DNA of 53,528 nt from Tersicoccus solisilvae (GCF_014643255.1 NZ_BMJI01000021.1:1-53528), one strand, 5' to 3'; positions 1 to 9,366 are shown, numbered from the stretch's first letter. Numbers and translations: made by a program. Notes: generated by a model not told the origin, from the letters alone.

Positions 1-176
1 CACCCGCCCGCCGACCGAGCGAGTGATCCACGAATCACTGCATACGCGAGGCCCCGGCCTCAAGACCCAGGCAACCCGCACCCTCATAGGGTCTGAAGCC
101 GCTCCCCGCCGTCATCCGCGGCGCTGCCGCTGCTCCGTCAGACGCTTCGCCTCCCGGCCGACCTCGGGGTGCTCCT

Positions 177-1814
177 TCAGGCCCGTGCCCGCTGCACGGC
201 GACCGCGAAGTCGGCGTACCGCGCGCAGAACCGTTCGGCCGGTGCCGCGATCAACCGCTGCGCCACGTCGTCGACGGCGGCCCGCAGCCGGCGTCGACTG
301 CGTCGGGTCCGGGCCGCGGCGGCGAGCCCGTTGACGACGCTGAGCAGTCCACCGAGCAGGACGCCGATCAGCACCCCGCCGAGGATCAGCAACGTGGGCA
401 CCGGCCAGCCCTCCACCCGCGGGGTCGGCGGCACGGGCAGCTGGAACCACGCCAGTGCGGCCAGGACCAGGAGCCAGGCCACGCCCACCAGCGCCGCGGC
501 CAGGGCCAGCCACTGGACCACCGACACGAGCGGCCACCACCACGCGGTACGGCCGGCGCCGAGGTCGGTGCCGGCGATGGCCCGGTCCAGCGCGTCGGGC
601 AACTCCTCCTGCCGGCGCCGGACGTCGGCCCGCAGCTCCCGCTGCCACGGCTCCGGCATCCCCGCGCCCGCTGCCTGCAGGTAGTCCCGCACCGCGCCGT
701 CGATCATGGCGTCCTGCGCGGCGTTCGCCCGAGGCAGGGAGGTACGGTTCACGGCCGGGTCGGCGGTCCGGCGGTGCAGGTTCAGTCGACGCAGCGGATC
801 CGGCCCCAGCGAGCCGATCCACCGGGTGACGGGCCAGCCCGTGTGCCGCCCGGCCTGCTTGCGCCAGGAGCGGCCGGAGGCGCGCGCGACCGTCTCCACG
901 TTCGCGGCCTCGCTCAGCCCTCGGGACAGCCGGGTGCGTTCGCTCCTGCCGACGGCCGGGCCGCGGCCGGTGCCCGGCTCACGACCCCGGACGTCGCCGG
1001 CGGCGTCGCCCGTGCCCTGCCCGGCGCGTTCCAGGGTCCGCGCGGCCCGGACGACGTCGGACTCCAGCCGGGTGACGGCCGCGGTCCGCGCGGTGACGAC
1101 GGCGCGGATCCGCGTCCGCAGGGCGTCCACGCCCGTACCCGTCGCGGCCGACGTGGCCAGGACCTCCATCCCGGGCAGACCGTCCCGGCGGAGGAGGTCC
1201 TCCAGGGAGCCGAGCACGCCGGGCAGCTCGCGCTCGGGGAGCCGGTCCGCTTGATTCAGCACGGCCAGCATCACCGGGCCGTGGGACGCGAGCGGCCGCA
1301 GGAAACCCCGGTGCACGGCGAGATCGGCGTACTTCTGGGGGTCGAGCACCCAGACGAGCACGTCGACCATCGCGGCCATCCGCTCGACCACCTCGCGGTG
1401 CTCCCGATGGGTGGAGTCGAAGTCGGGCAGGTCCAGCAGGATCAGGCCGCCGTCGCCGATGTCCTCCCGCAGCACGTGCCGGTCCTGCACGTCCAGCCAG
1501 TCGAGCAGCGCATCGCTGTCCGGTCCGCCCCACACCGCGGCGAGCGGTCGGGACGTGGTGGGCCGGGTGGCGGCCGCTCGCGCGATCGGCGCACCCGCCA
1601 CGGCGTTGAAGAGGGACGACTTGCCGCTGCCGGTCGCGCCGAAGAACCCGACGACGGTGTGCGCGGCGGAGAGGGCGCGCCGGGTGTGCGCCCGGGCGAG
1701 CACCGCGTCGACGGCGGCCAGGTCCGAGTCCGGCAGGACGCCGTCGGCGAGCCGGCGCGCGTCCGTCAGCGCCTCGATCCGTTCGGTCAGGGCCGGCGGC
1801 CGGGAGCGGATCAC
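177..1814 (-). CDS. YfjP-like membrane GTPase (downstream member of pair)
   Basis: A 545-residue GTPase. The P-loop GATGSGKSS lies at about residues 59-67, the G3 motif DLPDFD at 128-133 and the G4-like NQAD at 187-190. Two hydrophobic stretches follow, at about 425-460 and 470-500, so the protein probably sits in the membrane with its G domain in the cytoplasm. I place the start at GTG 1814, because it overlaps the stop of the upstream GTPase as GTGA; the longer frame upstream is antisense-free but would run inside that gene. The pair is probably cotranscribed. Families of this type (YfjP/dynamin-like, Era-type G domains) occur in pairs in actinobacteria, but the cellular role is unknown. 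Membrane remodelling or stress response is only a guess. Confidence 0.85.
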   Translation of the reverse strand: MIRSRPPALTERIEALTDARRLADGVLPDSDLAAVDAVLARAHTRRALSAAHTVVGFFGATGSGKSSLFNAVAGAPIARAAATRPTTSRPLAAVWGGPDSDALLDWLDVQDRHVLREDIGDGGLILLDLPDFDSTHREHREVVERMAAMVDVLVWVLDPQKYADLAVHRGFLRPLASHGPVMLAVLNQADRLPERELPGVLGSLEDLLRRDGLPGMEVLATSAATGTGVDALRTRIRAVVTARTAAVTRLESDVVRAARTLERAGQGTGDAAGDVRGREPGTGRGPAVGRSERTRLSRGLSEAANVETVARASGRSWRKQAGRHTGWPVTRWIGSLGPDPLRRLNLHRRTADPAVNRTSLPRANAAQDAMIDGAVRDYLQAAGAGMPEPWQRELRADVRRRQEELPDALDRAIAGTDLGAGRTAWWWPLVSVVQWLALAAALVGVAWLLVLAALAWFQLPVPPTPRVEGWPVPTLLILGGVLIGVLLGGLLSVVNGLAAAARTRRSRRRLRAAVDDVAQRLIAAPAERFCARYADFAVAVQRARA

Positions 1815-3676
1815 GCGGCGTCCGCCAACAGCCGCAGGCGGGCGGCGAGCTCGGCCATCGGCACCGGCACGGCGCCGGCGGCGTCGGCATCGTCGTCCGC
1901 GGCCCCGACGCCGGCGACCTCGTCCGCGGCGACGCCGTCGGGCGGCAGCCGGTCGAGGAACCGGCGCGCGTCGGCGTCCAGGAGGGCGGAGACCCGGTCC
2001 TGCAGGTTGGTCCGGGCCAGGGCGGTCAGCTCGAGCACGGCGTCCTGCCCGAACACGGTCTCCAGCAGCTTCTGCCCCACGACCGCGGAGCCGCCGGCGA
2101 TGCCGACCTCGAGCCCGGTGAGCCCGGCGGTGGAGGCGAAGACCACGACCATCAGCGCGACCGCGACCCCGTTGATGCCCCAGGACAGCGCGCGGGCCTT
2201 CTTCCGCTTGTCGGCGCCCTGCGTCTGCACCAGCTGGAGCAGGTCGCCCTGCCACTGGCGGATCTGCTGCGCCACCGCGTCGGTGAACCCGGCCGGCAGC
2301 CGGGAGAGATCACCGTCCTGCGCGAGGGCCCGCCCCGCGGGGTCGGCGCGCCACCGATCGTAGGACTGCTCGGCGGCGCGCGCGGCCTGGGCGACGATGA
2401 CGGCGTGCAGCCCGGTCTCGATGGCGTTCTCCACCTGGGCCACGGGCGCCGGTTCGCCGCGCAGGAACGCACCGACCCGGTCCCGGACCCGGTTCAGGTT
2501 GGCCTCGACCCCGCGGAAGAATTCGCCGGTGCCGACGAAGTCCTGCCAGCGGGCCAGCACCTCGCCGCGGAGCAGGCTGCCGTCGCGCGTGCTCTCCATG
2601 GCCTCGGACGCCGCGCGGGCGTAGGCGCCGCGCACGTCGTCCGCCAGCCGCGCGGCGGCCGTGCGCTGGTCGCGCTGGGCCTCGGCGAGCAGGTCGAGCC
2701 GAGCGGCGAGCGCGCGGATCGCCCCGCCGAGGGTGCGCCGGGCGATGACCGCCCGGCTCTGCGCGTCGCGGGAGATGTCGGTGAGCCAGCGACGGATCGG
2801 CTCGACGGCCACGGGCGGGAGCATCGCCGCGTCGTCCAGCCGGGTCTCCGGCACGACGAACAGCGCCGACCCGCCCAGACCCTGGGCGGCGAGCATCCGG
2901 CGCAGGTCCGCGGCCACCTCGTCCTCGACGCCGGCGGGCACCCGGTCGAGCACCACCGCGACCGTGATGTCGCGTCCGGCGGCGTTCAGCAACAGGTCCC
3001 ACGGCACGGCGTCGGCATATCGGTTGGCCGTCGTCACGAAGAGCCACAGGTCCGCGGCCGAGAGCAGCTGACCGGCGAGGCGCCGGTTCTCGTCCGAGAC
3101 GGAGTCGATGTCGGGCGCGTCCAGCAGAGCGATGCCCGCCGGGATCGCCGTGTCGGCGACGAGGACGAGCGAGCTGCCGGTCGCGCTCCCTCCGCCCCGC
3201 ACCCGGGCCAGGGAGCCGAGGACGCGCTGGTCGGTGAACCAGTGCTCGTCCGCCGGGTGGTGCAGCAGGATCGGCTGGCGGGTGGTGGGCCGGATGGCGC
3301 CGGCCCGGGTGACGGGGTGCCCGGCGATGGCGTTGACCAGGGTCGACTTGCCGGCGCCGGTCGAGCCGCCGACGACGGCGAGCAGCGGGGCGTGCAGCGA
3401 GGCGAAGCGCGGGACGATGTAGTCGTCGAGCTGGGCGACGGCGTCCGAGGCGGCCGCGCGGATCCGTGGCACGTCCGGCAGGTCCAGCGGCAGGGTGAGC
3501 CCGGCAACGGCATCACGGGTGTGCCGCAGCAGCTCGACGGGATCGCCGTCCGAACCGCCACCGGCGACGACGTCGTCACGGATCTCGTCGTCACGGGCGG
3601 CAGCGTTCCGGGCAGCGGCGTCGTCGCCGATGCGCGGCCGACGGGCCGGGGGTGGCGGTGGAGTCGAGGAGCTCAC
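1811..3676 (-). CDS. Dynamin-like/ABC-type GTPase (upstream member of pair)
   Basis: A 621-residue GTPase. A Pro/Asp-rich N-terminus of about 45 residues precedes the G domain, with P-loop GGSTGAGKST at about 103-112 and G3 motif DAPDID near 187-192. A long helical middle section follows, with one or two hydrophobic segments near 520-560. The GTG at 3676 is chosen because everything further upstream in the frame belongs to the tRNA-Glu gene and its terminator hairpin. Its stop is fused to the start of the second GTPase (GTGA), which suggests a two-protein complex with near equal production. The function is not established; these paired GTPases may act together on membranes. Confidence 0.85.
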   Translation of the reverse strand: MSSSTPPPPPARRPRIGDDAAARNAAARDDEIRDDVVAGGGSDGDPVELLRHTRDAVAGLTLPLDLPDVPRIRAAASDAVAQLDDYIVPRFASLHAPLLAVVGGSTGAGKSTLVNAIAGHPVTRAGAIRPTTRQPILLHHPADEHWFTDQRVLGSLARVRGGGSATGSSLVLVADTAIPAGIALLDAPDIDSVSDENRRLAGQLLSAADLWLFVTTANRYADAVPWDLLLNAAGRDITVAVVLDRVPAGVEDEVAADLRRMLAAQGLGGSALFVVPETRLDDAAMLPPVAVEPIRRWLTDISRDAQSRAVIARRTLGGAIRALAARLDLLAEAQRDQRTAAARLADDVRGAYARAASEAMESTRDGSLLRGEVLARWQDFVGTGEFFRGVEANLNRVRDRVGAFLRGEPAPVAQVENAIETGLHAVIVAQAARAAEQSYDRWRADPAGRALAQDGDLSRLPAGFTDAVAQQIRQWQGDLLQLVQTQGADKRKKARALSWGINGVAVALMVVVFASTAGLTGLEVGIAGGSAVVGQKLLETVFGQDAVLELTALARTNLQDRVSALLDADARRFLDRLPPDGVAADEVAGVGAADDDADAAGAVPVPMAELAARLRLLADAA

Positions 3677-3691
3677 GCGTTCATCTTGCCG

Positions 3692-3736
3692 GAAAACGAG
3701 GAAGGCCGGTTCCGAGTCGAACTCGGAACCGGCCTT
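3692..3736 (-). terminator. Rho-independent terminator of the tRNA-Gln/tRNA-Glu unit
   Basis: Perfect 16-bp stem (3702-3717 with 3721-3736) and a 3-base loop, followed on the minus strand by a T-rich run at 3692-3701. It lies directly after tRNA-Glu and before the GTPase start, so it should separate the tRNA transcript from the GTPase genes. Confidence 0.85.
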
Positions 3737-3742
3737 CGGCCG

Positions 3743-3815
3743 TGACCCCAGCGGGATTCGAACCCGCGTTACCGCCGTGAGAGGGCGGCGTACTAGGCCG
3801 CTATACGATGGGGCC
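3743..3815 (-). tRNA. tRNA-Glu (CTC)
   Basis: 73-nt cloverleaf on the minus strand. The acceptor GGCCCCA pairs with TGGGGTC, the T-arm GGGTTCGAATCCC is intact, and the anticodon loop CTCTCAC carries CTC. No CCA is encoded. It is second in a two-tRNA unit, 41 bases after tRNA-Gln. Confidence 0.96.
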
Positions 3816-3856
3816 TCGTGTGGCGGGAGGTGGTGTTTCGCACCGACCACCCCGCG

Positions 3857-3928
3857 CTGGGATGCCAGGACTCGAACCTAGAATGACGGTACCAGAAACC
3901 GTAGTGTTGCCAATTACACCACATCCCA
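3857..3928 (-). tRNA. tRNA-Gln (CTG)
   Basis: 72-nt cloverleaf on the minus strand. The acceptor TGGGATG pairs with CATCCCA, the anticodon stem is ACGGT/ACCGT, and the loop TTCTGGT carries CTG. No CCA is encoded. The neighbouring gltX is a biologically apt context: many actinobacteria make Gln-tRNA by charging tRNA-Gln with Glu and then transamidating it. Whether this gltX is non-discriminating cannot be told from the sequence. Confidence 0.96.
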
Positions 3929-3994
3929 TTGCTGCCGAATCCCGTCGAGCACTCCCCGTGGAGCGTGTCCGCATCGTTCGGGCAACGACTAGAA

Positions 3995-4024
3995 ATACTA
4001 CCGTAGCCCTGCCCGTTCGAGCAA
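3995..4024 (-). promoter_or_regulatory. Promoter of the tRNA-Gln/tRNA-Glu unit
   Basis: On the minus strand, -35 TTGCTC (4019-4024), an 18-base spacer and -10 TAGTAT (3995-4000), about 65 bases upstream of tRNA-Gln. A 7-bp hairpin (4012-4018 with 4030-4036) directly after the HAD gene stop overlaps the -35 region and may end the gltX-HAD transcript. Confidence 0.6.
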
Positions 4025-4036
4025 AACGAGAACGGG

Positions 4037-4840
4037 TCAGCCGTTCATGAGGTGCATCACGTCGGTCAGGGCTCCCACCACGGGACCGGCGAACGTCTCC
4101 TCGGCAGCGGTGTCGAGACCCGTGCCCTGACCCACCGCGCCCCTGCCTCCGGCGCGCTGCCGGTCCAGCCAGACGCCGATCAGCCCGGCGTCGGTCGCCC
4201 CGACGGCGTCGACGGCGGGATTGTCGCCCACGTAGAGCGTCCGCCCCGGGGCGGTGCCCAGCTGCCGGGCGCCCTCGAGGAAGATGGCCGGGTCCGGCTT
4301 GGCCACCCCGAGGGTGTCGGTGCCGATGAGCACCCGGATCCGCTCCAGCCCGGCCCGGTCCAGCTTCGCCCGCTGATAGTCGGCGACGTTGTTGCTCAGC
4401 GCGCCGTAGGGGATCCCGGCGGCGTCGAGGGCGTCCAGCAGCGGTGCGACGTCGTCGAACGCGGTGAAGTGGGTCGGCAGGATGGCCGTGTACATGGCAT
4501 CCCACCCGTCCAGGTCGGCGATCGGCTCCAGGCCGAGCCGCTCGTGCGCGGCGCGGACCCGGTACTGGCGCTGCGTGGCGAAGTCCAGCTCACCGGCCAG
4601 GTACCGGTCGTAGAATCCGTCCGGGTCCCGCGAGAAGGACAGGGAGTACTCCTCCTCCAGCTCGGCGGGCACGGCGAGGCCGGTCTGGCGGGCCACGGCT
4701 CGCAGGGTCGCGTCCATCGCCCGGTGCAGGTCCACCATCGTGTCGTCGATGTCCAGCAGCACGCCGTCCACGGCGAGGGAGCCGTCGAACGGCCCGGCCG
4801 CGGTCACCGTCGTGGTGCGGTCGGTGCCGGCGTGGCTCAC
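4037..4840 (-). CDS. HAD-family hydrolase (phosphatase)
   Basis: A 267-residue haloacid-dehalogenase-type hydrolase, probably cytoplasmic. Motif I DIDDT lies near residues 30-34, with the nucleophile Asp in the expected place. Motif II LSNN (near 147), the Lys of KPDP (near 178) and the acidic motif GDNPAVD (near 203) follow in order, with a helical cap between motifs I and II. The GTG at 4840 overlaps the gltX stop as GTGA, so it is translated with gltX. The substrate is unknown; phosphoglycolate-like or nucleotide monophosphate phosphatases have this layout. Confidence 0.88.
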   Translation of the reverse strand: MSHAGTDRTTTVTAAGPFDGSLAVDGVLLDIDDTMVDLHRAMDATLRAVARQTGLAVPAELEEEYSLSFSRDPDGFYDRYLAGELDFATQRQYRVRAAHERLGLEPIADLDGWDAMYTAILPTHFTAFDDVAPLLDALDAAGIPYGALSNNVADYQRAKLDRAGLERIRVLIGTDTLGVAKPDPAIFLEGARQLGTAPGRTLYVGDNPAVDAVGATDAGLIGVWLDRQRAGGRGAVGQGTGLDTAAEETFAGPVVGALTDVMHLMNG

Positions 4841-6453
4841 GAGGCCTCGCCCGCGGCGTCGGCCCGGAAGGCGCGCAGCCGGGCCAGCGCGGAGTCCTTG
4901 CCGAGGATCTCGAGGGACTCGAACAGCGGCGGCGAGATCCGGTGCCCGGAGACCGCCGTGCGCACGGGGCCGAAGGCGTGGCGCGGCTTGAGTCCGAGCT
5001 GCTCCACCAGCGCCGTCCGCAGCGCGGCCTGGATCGCCTCGGCGTCGAACGTGTCCAGCGGCTCGAGCGCGTCGATCGCCGCGTCGAGGGCCTCGGTGAG
5101 GTTCTCCGGCATGCCCTTGCGGGCGTCGGCGTCGACCGTGATGTCGGCGTCCGCTGCGAACAGGAACCCGATCATGGCCGGGGCCTCGCCGAGCAGGGTG
5201 ATGCGCTCCTGGACCAGCGGGGCCGCGGCCGCGAGGATCTGCTGCTCGCGGTCGGTCAGGGTCTCCCCCACGACGCCGGCGGCCCGCAGGTACGGGACGA
5301 GCCGGTCGCGGAAGTCGTCGGCGTCGAGCAGCCGCACGTGGGAGCCGTTGATCGCCTCGGCCTTCTTGACGTCGAACCGGGCCGGGTTGGGCAGCACGTC
5401 GTGGACGTCGAACGCCGCGACGAACTGCTCGACGCCGAACACGTCCTCGTCCGCCGAGAGGGACCAGCCCAGCAGCGCCAGGTAGTTCAGCAGCCCCTCC
5501 GGGATGAAGCCGCGGTCCCGGTGCAGGAAGAGGTTGGACTCGGGGTCCCGCTTGGAGAGCTTCTTGTTCTTCTCCCCCATCACGTACGGCAGGTGCCCGA
5601 ACAGGGGCATGTACGAGGCGACCCCGATGTCGATCAGCGCCCGGTAGAGGGCGATCTGGCGGGGCGTGGAGGAGAGCAGGTCCTCGCCGCGGAGCACGTG
5701 GGTGATGCCCATGAGCGCGTCGTCGACCGGGTTGACCAGCGTGTAGAGCGGCTTGCCGTTGGCGCGCGCGACGACGAAGTCCGGCACCGAGCCGGCGCGG
5801 AAGGTGATCTCGCCGCGGACCAGGTCGGTGAAGGTGATGTCCTCCTCCGGCATCCGCAGCCGCAGCACGGGCTCGCGGCCCTCGGCACGGAACGCGGCGC
5901 GCTGCTCGTCGGTCAGGTCCCGGTCGTGGTTGTCGTAGCCGAGCTTGATGTCGCGGCCGGCCTCGCGGTGGCGCGCCTCGATCTCCTCGGGCGTCGAGAA
6001 GGACTCGTACAGGTGGCCGGCCTCGGTCAGCTGCGCGAGGACCCTCGTGTAGACGTCGCCGCGCTGGGACTGGCGGTACGGCCCGTGCGGGCCTCCGACC
6101 TCGACGCCCTCGTCCCAGTCCAGGCCGAGCCAGCGCAGCGCCTCGAGCAGCTGGTGGTAGCTCTCCTCGCTGTCCCGGGCGGCGTCGGTGTCCTCGATCC
6201 GGAAGACGAGCGTGCCGCCGGTGTGCCGGGCGTAGGCCCAGTTGAACAGGGCGGTGCGGATGAGCCCGACGTGGGGCGTGCCCGTCGGAGAGGGGCAGAA
6301 CCGGACCCGGACCGGGGTGTCGTCGGTGACGGCGGGCAATCCGGCCGAGGAGGCGTTCGGGGCGGTCGGCGCACCGGCGGCGACGTCCGTGGGAGCGTGG
6401 ACGTGAACACCGGAAGGACGGGTGGCAGGGGGAACGGAGGCATCGTCGGTCAT
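4837..6453 (-). CDS. gltX: Glutamyl-tRNA synthetase
   Basis: Charges tRNA with glutamate in the cytoplasm. The 538-residue protein has the class I HIGH-type motif [10 protein letters not shown] at about 54-63 and the KMSKS-type motif KLSKRD near 296. The C-terminal anticodon-binding region has the usual length. The first 45 or so residues are a low-complexity, Ala/Pro-rich extension. The ATG at 6453 is used because no better ribosome site is seen inside; a start nearer residue 45 is possible. It is followed by the coupled HAD gene and then the tRNA-Gln and tRNA-Glu genes, whose products are the natural substrates. Confidence 0.95.
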   Translation of the reverse strand: MTDDASVPPATRPSGVHVHAPTDVAAGAPTAPNASSAGLPAVTDDTPVRVRFCPSPTGTPHVGLIRTALFNWAYARHTGGTLVFRIEDTDAARDSEESYHQLLEALRWLGLDWDEGVEVGGPHGPYRQSQRGDVYTRVLAQLTEAGHLYESFSTPEEIEARHREAGRDIKLGYDNHDRDLTDEQRAAFRAEGREPVLRLRMPEEDITFTDLVRGEITFRAGSVPDFVVARANGKPLYTLVNPVDDALMGITHVLRGEDLLSSTPRQIALYRALIDIGVASYMPLFGHLPYVMGEKNKKLSKRDPESNLFLHRDRGFIPEGLLNYLALLGWSLSADEDVFGVEQFVAAFDVHDVLPNPARFDVKKAEAINGSHVRLLDADDFRDRLVPYLRAAGVVGETLTDREQQILAAAAPLVQERITLLGEAPAMIGFLFAADADITVDADARKGMPENLTEALDAAIDALEPLDTFDAEAIQAALRTALVEQLGLKPRHAFGPVRTAVSGHRISPPLFESLEILGKDSALARLRAFRADAAGEAS

Positions 6454-6521
6454 GATGGGGCCAGTCTATCGACGGCCTCTCACGGCCGTCGGCGGGAATC
6501 CCGTGCCGCGTGGCCGGTCGG

Positions 6522-7478
6522 TCAGCGGATGACGGACGCGGGCAGCGGCCGCAGCCGGGCGCGGGCCGCGGCGTGCACGGCGTCGGTGAGGGCGGCAAGG
6601 ACGGGCGAGTCGAGCGTCCAGCGCAGCCAGTAGAGCGGGACGTCGAGGTGACCGGGTCCGACGTCGAGCGCCACGAGCCCGTCGTCCAGCTGGTCCGTCG
6701 GCACCAGGCCCCAGCCGATCCCGAGCCGGATCGCATCGGCGTACTCGCGGGAACTGGGCACGTAGCTGCGCGGCGCGGAGCCGGGCGCGTCGCCGACGGC
6801 CGACTCGTCACCCGATGCCGCGGCGACGGACGCGGCGAACCGGCGCTGCAGGCTGTCGTCGCGGTCGAAGTCGAGGACCGGCGCGCGGCGCAGCAGGGCC
6901 GGGGTGGCGCCGCCGTCGAACCACCGGGACGCGAAGCCGGGGCTGGACACCGGCAGGTACCGCAGCGCGCCGAGTGGGGTCACCGAACAGCCCTGCACGC
7001 GCACGGGCGTCGCGGCGACAGCGGCCATCACCCGGCCGTCGCGGAGCAGGTCCGCCGAGCGGAGTTCGTCGTCGCGGTGCAGTTCCACGGCCACGTCGCC
7101 CCACCCCTGCAGGGACTCGAGCGCCGGCATGAACCACGTGGCGAGCGAGTCGCTGTTGACGGCGACGGACACCGTCGCCGTCGGGCGCGCCGCTCCCCCC
7201 TCGCCGCTCGTCCCGCCGGCGCCACCGCCCAGGTCGGCGGCGAGGTCGTGCTGCAGGTGCAGGACCTGGCGGGCCGTCCGCAGCACCGTCCGCCCGGCGT
7301 CGGTCGGCTGGACGGGCCGGCTCCGCCGCACCACCACCTGCCCGAGGGACTCCTCGAGGGCCCGGATCCGCTGGCTCACCGCGGACGGCGTCAGGTGCAG
7401 GACCGCGGCGGCACCGTCGAAGCTGCCCTCGTCGACGACGGCGACGAGGGCCGTGAGCTGATCGGTCGAGAGGTTCAT
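6522..7478 (-). CDS. lysG: LysR-type regulator LysG/ArgP
   Basis: A 318-residue LysR-family regulator. The helix-turn-helix covers about residues 4-60 (LTALVAVVDEGSFDGAAAVL), followed by a two-lobed effector domain. It is divergent from lysE with a 69-bp gap. In the Corynebacterium system LysG binds lysine, arginine or histidine and activates the exporter gene lysE; the layout here is the same, so this function is inferred with good confidence. The start is ATG 7478, close to the LysR N-terminus consensus MNLSTDQL. The longer open frame upstream runs antisense through lysE and is rejected. Confidence 0.92.
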   Translation of the reverse strand: MNLSTDQLTALVAVVDEGSFDGAAAVLHLTPSAVSQRIRALEESLGQVVVRRSRPVQPTDAGRTVLRTARQVLHLQHDLAADLGGGAGGTSGEGGAARPTATVSVAVNSDSLATWFMPALESLQGWGDVAVELHRDDELRSADLLRDGRVMAAVAATPVRVQGCSVTPLGALRYLPVSSPGFASRWFDGGATPALLRRAPVLDFDRDDSLQRRFAASVAAASGDESAVGDAPGSAPRSYVPSSREYADAIRLGIGWGLVPTDQLDDGLVALDVGPGHLDVPLYWLRWTLDSPVLAALTDAVHAAARARLRPLPASVIR

Positions 7479-7547
7479 GAAGCAACTCTCATGTTCCTGG
7501 AGAATCCTTAAGTGGTTTTCATCGTAATGGATGGTTAGCGTGGCGGC
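7479..7547. promoter_or_regulatory. lysG-lysE divergent control region
   Basis: A 69-bp gap holding both promoters and presumably the LysG operator. On the plus strand a -10-like TAGCGT (7536-7541) ends six bases before the GTG of lysE and there is no Shine-Dalgarno sequence, so the lysE mRNA may be leaderless. The middle is notably AT-richer than its surroundings, as is common for LysR sites. Confidence 0.5.
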
Positions 7548-8165
7548 GTGCCCCTCGCTCTCACCACCGCCCTCGCCGGACTCGGCACCGGCCTCGGTCT
7601 CATCGTCGCCATCGGCGCCCAGAACACGTTCATCCTGCGCCAGGGCATCCGACGCGAGCACGTGGCGGGACTGGTGGCCCTGTGCCTGGCTTCCGACATC
7701 GTGCTCATCGGCGCGGGCGTGGCCGGCCTGGGGGCGCTCGTCACCGCGGTCCCGGCGGTGTTGACCGGCGTCCGCGTCGTGGGGGCGGCGTTCCTGCTCG
7801 GGTACGCGGTGCTGGCGGCGCGGCGGGCTCTGCGCCCGGGCCGGATGAGCGCCGACGCCGGCGGTGGGTCGCTCTCCCGGCGGCGGGTGCTGCTCACCGG
7901 GGCGGCGCTGACCTGGCTCAATCCCCACGTCTACCTGGACACCGTGCTGCTCGTGGGGTCGCTGGCGGCCGTGCACGGCGAGCCCGGCCGCTGGTGGTTC
8001 GGCGGCGGGGCCATGCTGGCCAGCGTGGTGTGGTTCGTGGCGCTGGGCTGGGGTGCGGGCCTGCTCGCCGGCTGGTTCCGCCGCCCCGCGACGTGGCGCG
8101 TCCTCGACGGGGCGATCGCCGTCGTGATGGCCGCCCTCGGGCTGACGCTGCTGCTCGGCGGCTGA
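7548..8165 (+). CDS. lysE: LysE-family basic amino acid exporter
   Basis: A 205-residue integral membrane protein of about six hydrophobic helices. It carries the family motif GAQNTFILRQG at about 23-33 and the conserved LNPHVYLDT in the second half. LysE exports L-lysine and L-arginine when the cytoplasmic pool is too high, for example on dipeptide-rich medium. A link to the oligopeptide uptake genes of this window is possible but not shown. GTG start at 7548. The gene is followed by the repeat region at 8238. Confidence 0.92.
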   Translation: MPLALTTALAGLGTGLGLIVAIGAQNTFILRQGIRREHVAGLVALCLASDIVLIGAGVAGLGALVTAVPAVLTGVRVVGAAFLLGYAVLAARRALRPGRMSADAGGGSLSRRRVLLTGAALTWLNPHVYLDTVLLVGSLAAVHGEPGRWWFGGGAMLASVVWFVALGWGAGLLAGWFRRPATWRVLDGAIAVVMAALGLTLLLGG

Positions 8166-8237
8166 CTCCCTCCGCACCCCGCACCCCGCTCCCGGCGAGC
8201 TCCTGCCAACTGATGGAACCGGCGGGGCGGGCTGGGA

Positions 8238-8361
8238 GGCGGAGCCGGCGGACTCACGCCGAGTCCGTCAGTTCCGCCCTCGAGCCCCGGTCTCTTTCCA
8301 CCCCTTGAGGGCGGAACCGGCGGACTCACCGGGCGGGGCGGGCGGAACCGGCGGACTCCGT
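8238..8361. repeat. Interspersed hairpin repeat, locus A
   Basis: The 356-base gap between the convergent lysE and FAH genes holds no gene. It contains a hairpin with left arm 8261-8280 (GAGTCCGTCAGTTCCGCCCT) and right arm 8308-8327, with two mismatches and a spacer of 27 bases containing CCCCGGTC. A further copy of the right arm lies exactly 31 bp downstream, ending at 8358. A looser inverted copy sits at 8239-8256. The same arms, spacer length and 31-bp step recur at 37610-37802 and 38907-39068. The rest of the gap (8362-8521) shows nothing recognisable. Confidence 0.85.
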
Positions 8362-8521
8362 CGGCGAGCGGTGCCCCGCCCCCGAGAGCGGGCGAGCCCT
8401 GTCCCGCGGCACACCGGCATCACCCGGGACATGGCGCCCCATCCCGAGAATGCCCGGCGTGTCCCGGGACCCGCCCCGGGTCGGGTGCGCACCCCGTCGT
8501 CGGGCGCGCCGACGAGGGCCG

Positions 8522-9301
8522 TCAGCGGCGCAGGAACAGGTTGCTCAGGGTGCCGATGCCCTCGATGTCGACCTCGAAGCGCTGGTTCTCCCGGATGGTG
8601 CCGACACCGGCGGGCGTGCCGGTGAGGATGACGTCGCCGGGCAGCAGGGTGAACGCCTGGGAGGCGTGGACCACGAGGTCGGTGACGCCGAAGATCATGT
8701 CGGCGGTGCTGCCGTCCTGGACGACGTCGCCGTCCAGCGTGCCGGTGATCCGCAGGTTGTCCGGGTCGAGGTCGGTCTCGATCCACGGACCGAGCGGGCA
8801 CGAGGTGTCGAACCCCTTGGCCCGGGCCCACTGGTCGTCGGTGCGCTGGATGTCGCGAGCGGTGACGTCGTTGCCGCAGGTGTAGCCGAAGACGACGTCC
8901 TTGACCCGATCCGGGGTCACGTCCTTGCAGATCTTGCCGATGACGACCGCGAGCTCGGCCTCGTAGGAGATCTCGTCGGAGAACTCGGGCATCAGCACCG
9001 GATCGGTCGGCCCGATCACCGCGGTGTTGGGCTTGAAGAACAGCAGCGGCGAGGGCGGCAGCTCGTTGCCCATCTCGGCGGCGTGGTCCGCGTAGTTGCG
9101 CCCGACGCCGACGACCTTGCTGCGCGGGATGATCGGGGCGAGCAGCCGCACGTCCTCAAGGGGATGCCGCACGCCCGTGGGGACCAGTTGCTGGTAGAAG
9201 GGGTCGCCCTTGATGGCGAAGACCTCCTCCGCGCCCGGCTCGCCGTGGACGACGCCGAAGGAGGGTTCCGAATCACTGGTGGCAAACCGGGCTATGCGCA
9301 T
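8522..9301 (-). CDS. Fumarylacetoacetate hydrolase family protein
   Basis: A 259-residue enzyme of the FAH superfamily, which cleaves C-C bonds or decarboxylates beta-diketone-like acids using a divalent metal. Visible family motifs are GVGRNYADHAAEMG (near 68-81), LFFKPNTAVIGP, YEAELAVVIGK (metal ligands), YTCGNDVTARDIQ, KGFDTSCPLGPW and TGTPAGVG. The N-terminal lid domain is short, as in the HpcE/oxaloacetate-decarboxylase-like group. The substrate is not certain; bacterial enzymes of this type often act on oxaloacetate, acylpyruvates or 2-hydroxyhepta-2,4-diene-1,7-dioate. It lies between ilvE and gltX without an obvious pathway partner. Confidence 0.9.
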   Translation of the reverse strand: MRIARFATSDSEPSFGVVHGEPGAEEVFAIKGDPFYQQLVPTGVRHPLEDVRLLAPIIPRSKVVGVGRNYADHAAEMGNELPPSPLLFFKPNTAVIGPTDPVLMPEFSDEISYEAELAVVIGKICKDVTPDRVKDVVFGYTCGNDVTARDIQRTDDQWARAKGFDTSCPLGPWIETDLDPDNLRITGTLDGDVVQDGSTADMIFGVTDLVVHASQAFTLLPGDVILTGTPAGVGTIRENQRFEVDIEGIGTLSNLFLRR

Positions 9302-9366
9302 GGGTCCACCCTAGGACAGCGGCACGCAAGGGCCCGACGCCGGCATCCGCCCGGTGGGCGGCCGCG

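Noticed and set aside
1-176. Small gene at the window start
   Set aside because: Short open frames exist on both strands, including one on the minus strand open to the edge (from about 93), but none has a ribosome site or recognisable features; a short hairpin at 22-39 is the only structure seen.
4942-6633. Plus-strand frame of 563 residues opposite gltX
   Set aside because: It shadows the certain gltX gene and has no domain features.
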